From positions 1-41,290 of the forward strand of contig CALGGR010000166.1 of NCBI GenBank assembly GCA_937915755.1: a stretch of DNA of 41,290 nucleotides, written 5' to 3'. A program made the translations under genes and the position numbers. Positions 31,778 through 40,391 of this stretch are shown in pieces. This DNA is from an uncultured Fretibacterium sp. (GTDB lineage: Bacteria > Synergistota > Synergistia > Synergistales > Aminobacteriaceae). Each line of letters opens with the position of its first letter. The first letter of the stretch is position 1. A model generated the notes under the pieces. The model had not been told where the DNA came from, did not search any database, and worked only from the letters and a program-made list of their open reading frames with translations.

Positions 31778-32707
31778 ATGGAAAATTTACCAGAGAAAGT
31801 AACAATGTGTGAGGTCGGGTTAAGGGACGGCATTCAGAACGAGAAAGTCTACCCCAACACTGACCAGAAGGTTGAAATTCTGCGAGGCTTCATTGATGCG
31901 GGCTACAAGGTCATCGAGGTAGGCTCGTTCATGCACCCCAAGAGAGTCCCGCAGATGGCAGACACTGATGATGTCTTCAAGAAAATCGGTGAAGTCCCCG
32001 AAGATGTCCAGCTCAGGGCGTTGATCCCCAACACTCGCGGCGTTCAGAGGGCTATCGACTGCGGCTGCAAGAAAGTCAAACTCAACGTTTCCGCAAGCCG
32101 TATGCACAATCTGAAGAACCTCAACAGGACTCCTGAGGAGAGCGTTGCAGGTTTCGCTGACTGCGTGAAGATGGCAAACGAGAACAAAATCGAAATCTCC
32201 GGCTCAATCTCAATGCCCTTCGCGTCCCCTTGGGAGGGAAGGACTCCAGTCGAGGACGTTGACGCAATAATCGAGGCATACTTGAAGGTCGGAATTGATG
32301 AGATTTCGCTTTCAGACGCGTCAGGTCAGGCAGTACCGAATCAGGTCTACGATTTATGCAAGCACGTCCGCGAGAAATATCCGCAGGCTTCGTGGTGGCT
32401 TCACTTCCACAACACGAGAGGCGCGGCAATGGCGAATATCCTTGCGGCAATGCAGGCAGGAATGACACGCTTCGATGCCTCTTTCGGAGGACTCGGAGGC
32501 TGTCCGTTCGTTCCCGGCGCGGCTGGCAATATTTCGTCGGAAGATGTCATCAACATGCTTGACGAGATGGGAATTGAGACGGGCGTAGACGTTCTAAAGG
32601 TCATGGAGATGTCCCGCAAAGTCCGCGAGATTGTCGGCCATGATTTAGACAGCTACGTACTCAGGGCAGGACGCTCAAAGGATTTAATAGCGTCTCAGGC
32701 AGAATAA
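31778..32707 (+). CDS. HMG-CoA lyase-like (HMGL family) aldolase
   Basis: A 309-residue TIM-barrel lyase. The metal and substrate residues appear in CEVGLRDGIQNEK (R and D), in LHFHNTRG (His pair) and in the HMG-CoA lyase catalytic loop GGLGGCPFVPGAAGN, which carries the active-site cysteine. True HMG-CoA lyases split hydroxymethylglutaryl-CoA to acetyl-CoA and acetoacetate; relatives act on citramalyl-CoA-like thioesters. It is the last enzyme gene before the TRAP genes. A hairpin follows the stop. Which 3-hydroxyacyl-CoA it cleaves is not evident, and no CoA-activating gene is adjacent. Confidence 0.88.
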   Translation: MENLPEKVTMCEVGLRDGIQNEKVYPNTDQKVEILRGFIDAGYKVIEVGSFMHPKRVPQMADTDDVFKKIGEVPEDVQLRALIPNTRGVQRAIDCGCKKVKLNVSASRMHNLKNLNRTPEESVAGFADCVKMANENKIEISGSISMPFASPWEGRTPVEDVDAIIEAYLKVGIDEISLSDASGQAVPNQVYDLCKHVREKYPQASWWLHFHNTRGAAMANILAAMQAGMTRFDASFGGLGGCPFVPGAAGNISSEDVINMLDEMGIETGVDVLKVMEMSRKVREIVGHDLDSYVLRAGRSKDLIASQAE

Positions 32708-32720
32708 TTCAGGCAGCAAA

Positions 32721-32743
32721 CCCCCTGTGAATTTTGCAGGGGG
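32721..32743 (+). terminator. Hairpin after the lyase gene (weak or processing terminator)
   Basis: CCCCCTG (32721-32727) pairs with CAGGGGG (32737-32743) around a 9-base loop, followed by CAAAAATAATTT rather than a T-run. It probably gives partial termination or mRNA end protection before the TRAP genes. Confidence 0.5.
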
Positions 32744-32778
32744 CAAAAATAATTTACACAGTCAGGAGGATCTTTTTC

Positions 32779-33351
32779 ATGTTCAAATGGCTTGATGAGC
32801 ATTTCGAGGAAGTGCTTATGGTCATCTTTCTGATTCTGATCTCATGCGTCATGATGCTTCAGGTCGTAGTCAGAAAAATCCCGTTCATTCAGTCGCTCAC
32901 ATGGGCGGAGGAATTTTCCCGCTTCATGTGGATCATGAGCGTGTTCATCTCCCTTCCTTACACGATAAGGAAAGCGAACATGCTCCGTGTCAGCGTAGTC
33001 CTTGACCTCATGCCCCAGAAGGTACGCAAGGTCATCAACCTCTGCGTTGACGTAATCGTCGCGGCCTGCATGGCCCTTCTCGCCTATCACTCGGTCGAGT
33101 GCCTTAAATGGTCGGCGGGTGAGATGCTGGAGGGTGCAAAGGCCGAAACTTCCCCCGCTATGAACTGGCCGATGTGGTGGCTCTATGCGTGCGGGCTTTT
33201 CGGGTTTGCTCTTGCAACGTTGAGGGCGGTACAGATGTTCTTCATTCATCTCAAGAACTTCAACGTCAAGGAGCTTACCACGCTTGAGCAGACACAGCTC
33301 GACGCTCAGGCCGAACTTGAGGCAGCAAAGTCAGCAGAGGGGGCGAAGTAA
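32779..33351 (+). CDS. TRAP transporter small permease subunit (DctQ family)
   Basis: A 190-residue membrane protein with four hydrophobic segments. Family features: LDEHFEEVLMVIFLILIS, the conserved WAEEFSRFMWIMSVFI and a tryptophan-rich WPMWWLYACGLFGF. Start ATG 32779 is chosen over the longer frame from 32734 because AGGAGGA lies at 32764-32770. The C-terminal tail is a charged helix rich in E, A and Q. DctM starts 3 bases after its stop. Confidence 0.92.
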   Translation: MFKWLDEHFEEVLMVIFLILISCVMMLQVVVRKIPFIQSLTWAEEFSRFMWIMSVFISLPYTIRKANMLRVSVVLDLMPQKVRKVINLCVDVIVAACMALLAYHSVECLKWSAGEMLEGAKAETSPAMNWPMWWLYACGLFGFALATLRAVQMFFIHLKNFNVKELTTLEQTQLDAQAELEAAKSAEGAK

Positions 33352-33354
33352 TCA

Positions 33355-34644
33355 ATGGCAGCGTTATTAGTGTTCGTTGTATTCCTTGTAGCAATCATTC
33401 TCTCGATACCTATCGGGGTCAGCATGATCCTCGGCTCAGTCGCTCCCATTCTCACAATGGCACGCGGCGGAGTTATTCCGCAGATTGTTGACAACACTCT
33501 GTCAGGCGCAAACTCAACACCGATTCTCGCGGTTCCTCTGTTCATTCTCGGCGGCGTTATCATGGCTGAGGGCGGAATCTCAAAGAAGCTGTTTAACTTC
33601 TTCTCCTATTTCGTCGGAAGAATGACGGGCGGAGTTCCCTGCGCGGTCGTCTTAACGTGCCTTTTCTACGGCGCAATTTCAGGCTCAGGCCCGGCAACAA
33701 CGGCGGCAGTCGGCGCAATGTGCGTCCCCTTCATGGTTGAGCTTGGTTACAATAAGACGTGGGCATCAGGACTCATCGCGGTTGCAGGAGGACTCGGAGT
33801 CATTATCCCGCCTTCGATACCGTTCGTCCTCTACTCATTGGCTACGGGAGTTTCAACCGGCAAATTGTTCCTGGGCGGAGTTTTCCCGGGCATTCTTATC
33901 GGTCTCTTCCTCATGGCCTACGCGGTCTTCTACTGCGCCACAAAGGGCGAGGACAAAGCGAAAATCAAGGCTCGTCTCGACGAAATCAGCAAAGACGGTT
34001 TCTGGCCGCTCTTCAAGGATTCGTTCTGGGCGTTGATGTGCCCGATTATCATTCTCGGCGGTATCTACACGGGCTTCTTCACGCCTACAGAAGCGGCGGT
34101 TGTGTCGGTCTTCTACGCGATTATAGTGTGCTTGTTCATTGAGAGGACGATAAAGTTCTCGGCACTTCCGGGATTCCTCACAAGCTCCGTCAAAACATAC
34201 GGCGGACTCGCGTTCGTCCTTGCGTTCGCAACAGCATTCGGGCGCGTCCTTTCGCTCACACATGCGACGTCAGCGGTTCAGGACTTCATCGTCGGAAACT
34301 TCCACAGCTCGGTCTCAGTCCTCAGCATCTGCACAATCATCTTCTTGATTCTCGGTATGATCATGGACACCGGCCCTGCGATCATCATTCTTGCACCCGT
34401 CCTTCTTCCTGCCGTTAAGATGCTTGGAGTTGACGAGGTACATTTCGGCGTTGTCCTTGTTTGCTGCTTGTCGATTGGACTTGCAACACCTCCGTTCGGA
34501 CTTGACTTGTTCGTCGCGGGGAACATCTCGCAGGATCAGCCTATGGACGTTGCGAAAAAGGCGTTCCCGTTCATCGTGGCATTCTTGCTGTCATTGGCAC
34601 TTATCGTTTACGTACCTGCGATAAGCACATGGCTTGTATACTAG
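33355..34644 (+). CDS. TRAP transporter large permease subunit (DctM family)
   Basis: A 429-residue, roughly 12-helix membrane protein. Motifs: PIGVSMILGS, PLFILGGVIMAEGGISKKLF, YGAISGSGPATTAAVG, GVIIPPSIPFVLYSLATG, GFFTPTEAAVVSVFYA and, near the end, ATPPFGLDLFVA. It forms the Na-coupled transport channel with DctQ and works with the binding protein encoded next. Length is normal. Confidence 0.95.
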   Translation: MAALLVFVVFLVAIILSIPIGVSMILGSVAPILTMARGGVIPQIVDNTLSGANSTPILAVPLFILGGVIMAEGGISKKLFNFFSYFVGRMTGGVPCAVVLTCLFYGAISGSGPATTAAVGAMCVPFMVELGYNKTWASGLIAVAGGLGVIIPPSIPFVLYSLATGVSTGKLFLGGVFPGILIGLFLMAYAVFYCATKGEDKAKIKARLDEISKDGFWPLFKDSFWALMCPIIILGGIYTGFFTPTEAAVVSVFYAIIVCLFIERTIKFSALPGFLTSSVKTYGGLAFVLAFATAFGRVLSLTHATSAVQDFIVGNFHSSVSVLSICTIIFLILGMIMDTGPAIIILAPVLLPAVKMLGVDEVHFGVVLVCCLSIGLATPPFGLDLFVAGNISQDQPMDVAKKAFPFIVAFLLSLALIVYVPAISTWLVY

Positions 34645-34659
34645 GAGGGGGTTAAAGCT

Positions 34660-35751
34660 ATGAGGAAATTTATCGTTGCCCTTATGTTGGTACTCACGCT
34701 CGGAACATGCGCTTTCGCAGCGTCGGAGTTCGATGAAGTTTGGCTTGTTACTGCTGATACTACGGCAAAGGGAGCAGCAGGACAGGTGTTCGTCCAGCTT
34801 GTACAGGAGAAAGTTAAGCAGGCAAATGCTGGTCTCGTAATCGACTACTTCCCCAACGGCGAGCTTGGAGGAGACGCGGACCTTCTCCGTCAGGCACAGA
34901 AAGGCTACATCGCAATCATGCTTTGCCAGACTGCGCCGGTCGTTTCGTTCATTCCTGAGGTTGCTGTGTTCGACCTTCCTATGGTGTTCGCAAGATATGA
35001 CGGTAACACTATCGACAAGGTTCTCAACGGCGACTCTACGTTCCATCAGAAGATTTCGGAGGCTTACGAGAAAGCTGGGCTTCACCTTCTTGGCTTCATG
35101 CAGAACGCAACATACAGACTCACGACAGCCAACAGGGATTTGCAGACCCTCTCGGATTTCAAGGGACTCCAAGTGCGTACGATGGAGAACAAGAACCATA
35201 TGGACTTCTGGATGGCAATCGGCGCAGAGCCTACTCCGCTTCCATGGGCAGAGCTTTACATCTCCCTCCAGAACGGAACGGTCAACGCTCAGGAGAATGC
35301 TGCTGACACATGCGTCGGTGCGCACTTCGAGGAAGTTCAGAATTTCCTTGCCTGCACGAATCACATTCTCTACTGCAACCAGATCTGCATGAACGACAAG
35401 CTCTACAAGGCACTCAGCCCCGAACACAGAGCAGTCCTCGACAAAGCTGTTGCAGAAGCACTCACTGAGATGCGCCCGAAGCTCGAGGAAATCGACAAGA
35501 GCAACAAGGACATACTCATCAAAGGCAACATGAAGATGATTGAGTACGATAACTCGTTCTTCAGCGATGTCTTGGACATTCAGGGAGTGAAGGATCTCTA
35601 CAAGAGGATAGACACTGCGACAAACGGTCTGGCGAATGTTCTCGTTGACAGTCTTGCGGCAGCGGCGAGGCAGTCAGCACCGTCAGAACCAGCACCTGCT
35701 CCTGCGGAAGAAGCTGCTCCTGCTCCAACAGAGGAAGCACCCGCGAAGTAA
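34660..35751 (+). CDS. TRAP transporter substrate-binding protein (DctP family)
   Basis: A 363-residue exported protein. The signal peptide ends near CAFAASEF. Family features include PNGELGGDADLLRQAQKG, FDLPMVFARYD, FKGLQVRTMENK (the arginine that clamps the ligand carboxylate) and NGTVNAQENAADT. The C-terminus adds an unusual tail of about 25 residues made of A, P, E, S and T (APAPAEEAAPAP). Such tails are rare in DctP and may act as a spacer to the cell envelope. AGGAGGGGG precedes the ATG. It is followed by a strong terminator, so the reductase gene is transcribed separately or by read-through. Confidence 0.93.
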   Translation: MRKFIVALMLVLTLGTCAFAASEFDEVWLVTADTTAKGAAGQVFVQLVQEKVKQANAGLVIDYFPNGELGGDADLLRQAQKGYIAIMLCQTAPVVSFIPEVAVFDLPMVFARYDGNTIDKVLNGDSTFHQKISEAYEKAGLHLLGFMQNATYRLTTANRDLQTLSDFKGLQVRTMENKNHMDFWMAIGAEPTPLPWAELYISLQNGTVNAQENAADTCVGAHFEEVQNFLACTNHILYCNQICMNDKLYKALSPEHRAVLDKAVAEALTEMRPKLEEIDKSNKDILIKGNMKMIEYDNSFFSDVLDIQGVKDLYKRIDTATNGLANVLVDSLAAAARQSAPSEPAPAPAEEAAPAPTEEAPAK

Positions 35752-35764
35752 TCAAGAAAGGCAA

Positions 35765-35797
35765 TCCCGGCTGTGATGTTCATGGCCGGGAATTTTT
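35765..35797 (+). terminator. Rho-independent terminator between dctP and the reductase gene
   Basis: TCCCGGC (35765-35771) pairs with GCCGGGA (35785-35791), 13-base loop, followed by ATTTTTTAC. Confidence 0.85.
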
Positions 35798-35820
35798 TAC
35801 ACAAATAGGAGGCAAAGTAC

Positions 35821-37866
35821 ATGAAGAAAATATTGACACTAGCTCTCGTTCTGGTTGCGGTGTTCTGCTTCACGGCTGAGGCATATACGCCCGGAACGTA
35901 CACGGCAAAAGCTAACGGTTTCAACCCTGCCGTATCTGTCGAAGTTCAAGTAACGTTCGACGCGGACAAGATAACCGACATCAAGATTCTCAATCACGAC
36001 GACCAGCCTTTTGGGCCTCAGGCTTTCCCGAAAGTCATTCCCGCAATCATCGAGGCACAAAGCACGAAGGTTGACGGAATGACAGGCGCAACGATGTCAT
36101 CAAACGCTCTGAAGGAAGCTGTCGACAACTGCATCGCTCAGGCATCAGGGAAAACCTCCGATGTAGTCAGCACCTTCAAGCCCGGTACGTACTCGGCGAC
36201 CGTAACGGGACACAACGGCCCTCTCACCGTAACGATGACCTTCACGGAGGACAAGATTACGGAAATCAAGGCAGACGGTGCAGAATCGCCCGGCATCGGA
36301 ACATCGGCAATCGAAATTCTCACCGGCGAGATTCTCAACAACCAGTCAATAGCCTGTGATGCTGTCAGCGGTGCAACTGTAACAAGCGGCGCATTCCTCG
36401 CGGCTGTACGTGAATGCCTGAAGCAGTCGGGGATAACTCTCTCGGTTCTTGAGGCACGCGAGATCGCCTACCCCGCAAAGAGCGACAAACGCATCGACAT
36501 GGAAGCCGACGTAATCATAATCGGTGCGGGCGGTGCTGGTTTTGCTGCTGCGACTGAGGCACTGGAGAACGGCGCAACCGTCATAATCCTTGAGAAGAAC
36601 GAGATGATCGGCGGAAATACTGCTCGTGCAGGCGGAACTCTCAACGCTCCCGACCCTGAGAGGCAGAGCAAAATGAATCCTCCAGTCGAGGACAGCGTGG
36701 AGAGATTCATTCAGAATACTCTTGAGGCTGGAGACTTCAAGGCTGACCCGAAACTCGTGGAAGTCCTTTGCAGTCATTCACTCGAAGCAAGGCACTGGCT
36801 CACGGATCACGGGACGAAATGGACTGAGATGGTATACCAGACAATCGGCGGACTTTGGCCGAGAAGCCTCGACGAGAAGGACAAGATTGCCTACAACGGC
36901 TTCATTGCTCCTCTCGCAAAGACTGTCGACAAGCTGGGCGGAAAAGTAATCCTCAACTGCAAAGCTGAAAGCCTCGTACCTGATGAGACAGGGCGCGTTA
37001 GGGAAGTCGTTGCTTTCGACACGAAGAACGGTCAGGAATACAGGTTCACGGCGAAGAAAGCTGTGATACTTGCGACAGGCGGTTACGCGGCGAGTGCTGC
37101 TCTCGTCAAGAAGTACAACAACCTCAGCGGTCTTCCAACGTCAAACGCTCCGACATCAACAGGCGACGGAATCGAGATGGGCCTCAAAGCGGGCGCGGCA
37201 CTTGAGGGAATGGACTACATACAGATTCATCCTCACGGCAACCCAGTAACCGGAGGGCTTCAGAGCCACTTTGCGGGCGTGATAAAGAACGCGATTTACG
37301 TCAACAAGGAGGGCAAGCGTTTCGTCGAGGAAAGCGGAAGGAGAGACGTAATCTCCAACGCAACGATCGCGCAGACAGGTCAGGTGATGTACTCGATATT
37401 CGACAGCGAGGGCGGATTCTATGCGGGCGTTAAAGAGCTTCCTCCGGCCGAACTTGAGAACCTCACGAGCAAAGGCTATCTCTATGTCGGGTCATCGCTT
37501 GAGGACTTGGCGAAGAAGGTCGGGATTGACGCTGACGGTCTGAAAGCTACGGTTGCGCGGTACAATGAGCTTGTCGCGGCTGGAAAGGATACGGACTTCG
37601 AGAAGGACGAGGTCGAACTTCCAATCGCAAAGGCACCGTTCTACTGCGTTCCGCTGTCGCCGACACTTCATCACACTATGGGCGGACTCAAGATCAACAC
37701 GGAGGCTCAGGTTTTGAGAGAAGACGGGAGTGTTATTCCGGGACTTTACGCGGCTGGCGAGGTTACGGGCGGCATTCACGGGTCGAACAGAGTCGGAGGC
37801 AACGCGCTTACGGATTGCGTTGTCTTCGGGCGTATCGCTGGTAAGAACGCGGCTGAAGGAAAGTAG
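35821..37866 (+). CDS. Exported flavin reductase: two FMN-binding domains plus fumarate/urocanate reductase-type FAD domain
   Basis: A 681-residue extracytoplasmic protein with a signal peptide (cleavage near AEAYTP). Residues about 22-108 and 118-208 are two FMN_bind domains, each with the acceptor motif for covalent FMN: DGMTGATMSS (S93) and DAVSGATVTS (T188). Residues 235-681 are a fumarate reductase-like flavoprotein: dinucleotide motif DVIIIGAGGAGFAA, then IHPHGNP, H617-H618 in HHTMGG, and R657 in GSNRVGGNA, matching the substrate-binding histidines and arginine. It should reduce an activated C=C bond of an unsaturated acid as electron acceptor. Two FMN domains, where related reductases usually have one, suggests an electron wire. 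The substrate is unknown; the gene context suggests an acid imported or made by the genes before it. apbE is not in the window. Confidence 0.93.
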   Translation: MKKILTLALVLVAVFCFTAEAYTPGTYTAKANGFNPAVSVEVQVTFDADKITDIKILNHDDQPFGPQAFPKVIPAIIEAQSTKVDGMTGATMSSNALKEAVDNCIAQASGKTSDVVSTFKPGTYSATVTGHNGPLTVTMTFTEDKITEIKADGAESPGIGTSAIEILTGEILNNQSIACDAVSGATVTSGAFLAAVRECLKQSGITLSVLEAREIAYPAKSDKRIDMEADVIIIGAGGAGFAAATEALENGATVIILEKNEMIGGNTARAGGTLNAPDPERQSKMNPPVEDSVERFIQNTLEAGDFKADPKLVEVLCSHSLEARHWLTDHGTKWTEMVYQTIGGLWPRSLDEKDKIAYNGFIAPLAKTVDKLGGKVILNCKAESLVPDETGRVREVVAFDTKNGQEYRFTAKKAVILATGGYAASAALVKKYNNLSGLPTSNAPTSTGDGIEMGLKAGAALEGMDYIQIHPHGNPVTGGLQSHFAGVIKNAIYVNKEGKRFVEESGRRDVISNATIAQTGQVMYSIFDSEGGFYAGVKELPPAELENLTSKGYLYVGSSLEDLAKKVGIDADGLKATVARYNELVAAGKDTDFEKDEVELPIAKAPFYCVPLSPTLHHTMGGLKINTEAQVLREDGSVIPGLYAAGEVTGGIHGSNRVGGNALTDCVVFGRIAGKNAAEGK

Positions 37867-37901
37867 AGGAGACCGATAATCCTCCAGACTGTGAAAAATG
37901 T

Positions 37902-37935
37902 AAATCCCCTTGTCATTAACGGCAGGGGGATTTTT
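37902..37935 (+). terminator. Terminator after the reductase gene
   Basis: AAATCCCC (37902-37909) pairs with GGGGATTT (37926-37933), followed by more T residues. It also separates the gene from the convergent lactonase gene. Confidence 0.85.
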
Positions 37936-37943
37936 GTTGCTGC

Positions 37944-38987
37944 CTATCCGAATATCACGCAGACAGGACTCTCTGTCTCAACAGTTTTTCCCGAAGCCGA
38001 GAATTTCCCAGCCTCATCAATCGTGAAGAACGTCAGACTATCCGTCGTCTCATTCGCGGCAAGTATCCTACCTTCAGGGTCAAGGGTGATGAAGCGGGGC
38101 TGACCCCCTCCGGTCTTTATGCAGTCAGCGAACTTCAGCATACCATTATCAGGATTGACCGCGAAGCTCGTGATGCTGTCATGCTTCCTGTTCGAGACTA
38201 TGACATTCCGGCAATCCTTGCTCATTATGATTCCGCTTGCCCAGCCGTCTCCCGTGTAAGTCTCAGGCAATGTCGGGAGTATCTGTCTCGGTGTCAGTGT
38301 GCCGTTGTTCTGGTCGAAACCGTAGAACGTAACCGAGTAATCCTTCTCGTTAACGCCGTAGCAGTATTTGTTGTTCGCGTGGAATGCAACGTGTCTGGGC
38401 TCGGCAATCTCACGGGATTTCACGGTGCATGTCTTTTCGAGCGTCCCATTGCCGCCGTCAATACTGAAGACATCAACCTGACCGTACCCCGCCTTTCTTC
38501 CCTGACACGAGACAATCAGGAATTTCCCCGTATTGTCCTGCATTACCTGATGAGGGTGTGAAACTGTGCCTTCGTTTTTTCCGGGCAAAGTGTAAAGCTC
38601 CTTCAGCGTACCCAATGTTCCGTCATCGTTTCTAGGGATTACTGCCACTGTTCCCGTCTGAAGATTTGCCACGAACACCCAGCGATTGCTCTCGTCAACA
38701 GAGAGGTGAACAGGATTAACCCCGCCAGTTGACGTAGTGTTGAGGAGAGAGATTTTGCCGCTGTCCCTGTCAATCTTGAATGAGCTAATCTCGCTGAAGT
38801 CTCCGTGTATAGTGTAGAGGAAATCGCCTGTCCTGTCGAAGCATAAGTATGACGGATTTCTGAGGCCCTCGAGAGTTTGCAAAAGCTCCCAGCTCTCAGC
38901 GTCGAAAACTTTTATGCCCTTTCCGCGCGCGTTGCGTTCCTTTGTCGTCCTGCAACCAACGTAAGCAAACTTCTTCATTTCCATCAT
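37944..38987 (-). CDS. YbhE-family lactonase (6-phosphogluconolactonase type beta-propeller)
   Basis: A 347-residue seven-bladed propeller of the Lactonase/YbhE family. The blades repeat motifs such as NPSYLCFDRTGDFLYTIH, NPVHLSVDESNRWVFVANLQ, HPHQVMQDNTGKFLIVSCQG, PRHVAFHANNKYCYGVNEKD and QPRFITLDPEGRILAANE. YbhE itself is a phosphogluconolactonase; other members hydrolyse other lactones, so the substrate is open. Start: ATG 38987 (MMEMKK) or 38978 are both possible. It is 7 bases downstream of the truncated carrier and in the same direction. Confidence 0.88.
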   Translation of the reverse strand: MMEMKKFAYVGCRTTKERNARGKGIKVFDAESWELLQTLEGLRNPSYLCFDRTGDFLYTIHGDFSEISSFKIDRDSGKISLLNTTSTGGVNPVHLSVDESNRWVFVANLQTGTVAVIPRNDDGTLGTLKELYTLPGKNEGTVSHPHQVMQDNTGKFLIVSCQGRKAGYGQVDVFSIDGGNGTLEKTCTVKSREIAEPRHVAFHANNKYCYGVNEKDYSVTFYGFDQNNGTLTPRQILPTLPETYTGDGWASGIIMSKDCRNVIVSNRKHDSITSFAVNPDNGMLKFADCIKTGGGQPRFITLDPEGRILAANETTDSLTFFTIDEAGKFSASGKTVETESPVCVIFG

Positions 38988-38994
38988 TCCCCCG

Positions 38995-40044
38995 TTAGCT
39001 GAAAAGCCTGAATCCGCCGAGCAATGCGAATATCACCACTACCATGACGACCATGAATGACGTTCCGAAAAGTTTTGCGAACAATGAAGCCTGCTCCTTG
39101 TCCGAAGCGTTAGTCTCCTGAGTATATGACGCAAGAACTAGGCTTCCTCCCGTCGAGAGAGGGCTTATCCCGGCAACACATGCCGCAGCAACAATCGACA
39201 CTATCATTTGCAAGGCCGTAACATTCCCGCCGACATTTGCGACAATATCCGGCACTGTAGGTATGAGCGTGGGGAATACGACACCGTTCGCCGAACTGAA
39301 CCACGACATTATTCCTGCGGTGAGGCCGATTATCGGGGTTGCTGTGGTCTCGTTCATCATTGAGGCAAGTATGCTTGCGAGAAGGTCAATCCCTCCCATC
39401 GCTTTCGTTACGGTCATAAGGACGTTTACACCGCAAATCAGTATCAACACGCTCCAAGGAACCAGCTTCATGGCCGCTTTCTCGTTGACGATTCCCATAA
39501 GCATGAGAATTAGCGCGAGCATGAACGAAATCAATCCCACATCATACTGGAAGCCCACGACGAGGATTATCATAGCCAGAAGCGCGAGGGTGCAGATTTT
39601 CTGTGAGCCATTGAATGCGGGAATGTCTACAGTTGAGACCGACGAATCACTCCTCAGCTTGTAGCCCCCGTAAACGATATAGAGAACCACAGCGCATATG
39701 AAGTTCACGACGCTTACCCCGATGAATACGGGCATGTCGAGTCCTGTGATGTTCGCGCCGGCAGTGAGATCCCTGACGAGTATTCCCGTCAATGCTATGG
39801 GGCTTGCTGTTCCGCCGACAGCTCCGAGAATTGCCATGCCTCCCATGAGAATTGGGCTTGCATTCATCTGGACGGAGAGTGAGACTGCGAAGATTATCAT
39901 TACAGCCTGAACTGAGATTGCACCCGGCCCAGCCGCTGAGAGAATGAACGATGCCGCGTAGATTATCACGGGTATCAGGAACGTCTTTGTCCCAACGAGC
40001 GAGACTATTTTCTTCGACAGAAGCTCAAGCGTGTTGTTTAATCG
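38995..40044 (-). pseudogene. 5'-truncated carboxylate carrier (MatC/ion-transporter superfamily)
   Basis: The frame encodes about ten hydrophobic segments, from a possible GTG start at 39969, but carrier-like sequence continues upstream of it in frame to about 40044 (NNTLELLSKKIVSLVGTKTF), running into the 3' end of citD with no usable start. The motif AAGPGAISVQAVMIIFAVSL normally lies about a third of the way into a 430-450-residue carrier, so the first 90-110 residues appear to be missing. Features kept: ILGAVGGTASPIALTGILV and the C-terminal ISPLSTGGSLVLAS. A shortened product of 324 residues could still be made from the GTG, but lack of the first helices argues for loss of function. Confidence 0.65.
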
Positions 40045-40261
40045 TGCAGTCCAACGCTCCCTTGTCGATTACGTCAACTTTCCCTGATGTTACGCCCATA
40101 TTCTTGAGGGTTTCGACTACTGCGGCTTTAATCTGGTGGCCGTACTGGTTCATCACGGTGCTTTCAATGTGGACGTAAAGGCCTTTTTCCGACGGAGTTA
40201 CCGTAACCTGAGCATCGCTTGACTCAAGAGTTCCGGCAACAGCTTCCTTTTCTATCTTCAT
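40025..40261 (-). CDS. citD: Citrate lyase acyl carrier protein (gamma subunit)
   Basis: A 78-residue protein. The family start AVAGTLESSDAQV places Ser14 as the attachment site of the phosphoribosyl-dephospho-CoA arm; HIESTVMNQYGHQI and DKGALDCTIK are also typical. The length is slightly short of the usual 95-98. No citC, citE, citF or citX follows; the next frame is a truncated carrier that overlaps the citD 3' end by 20 bases. The last residues (KQHA) may already come from the joined sequence. AAGGAAGG precedes the ATG. Confidence 0.88.
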   Translation of the reverse strand: MKIEKEAVAGTLESSDAQVTVTPSEKGLYVHIESTVMNQYGHQIKAAVVETLKNMGVTSGKVDVIDKGALDCTIKQHA

Positions 40262-40310
40262 TTTGTGCTACCTTCCTTTCGTTATGTGGTGGATTTTTGT
40301 GGACGAGTGT

Positions 40311-40339
40311 ATTAAAACATCAGTCAATCATTCTGTAAA
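40311..40339 (-). promoter_or_regulatory. Candidate promoter of citD
   Basis: On minus TTTACA (40339-40334), 17 bases, TTTAAT (40316-40311), about 50 bases before the citD ATG. It lies next to the divergent LysR promoter. Confidence 0.5.
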
Positions 40340-40355
40340 ACTCATAAATTTCATG

Positions 40356-40379
40356 TATAATCATTCCATATAAGAATGA
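40356..40379 (+). promoter_or_regulatory. LysR-gene -10 with adjacent inverted-repeat operator candidate
   Basis: TATAAT at 40356-40361, followed by the inverted repeat TCATTC-N7-GAATGA (40361-40379) over the predicted start. Its size and T/A ends suit a LysR-type site, and its position suits autorepression. No good -35 is seen. Confidence 0.5.
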
Positions 40380-40391
40380 GAGGTAAACACT

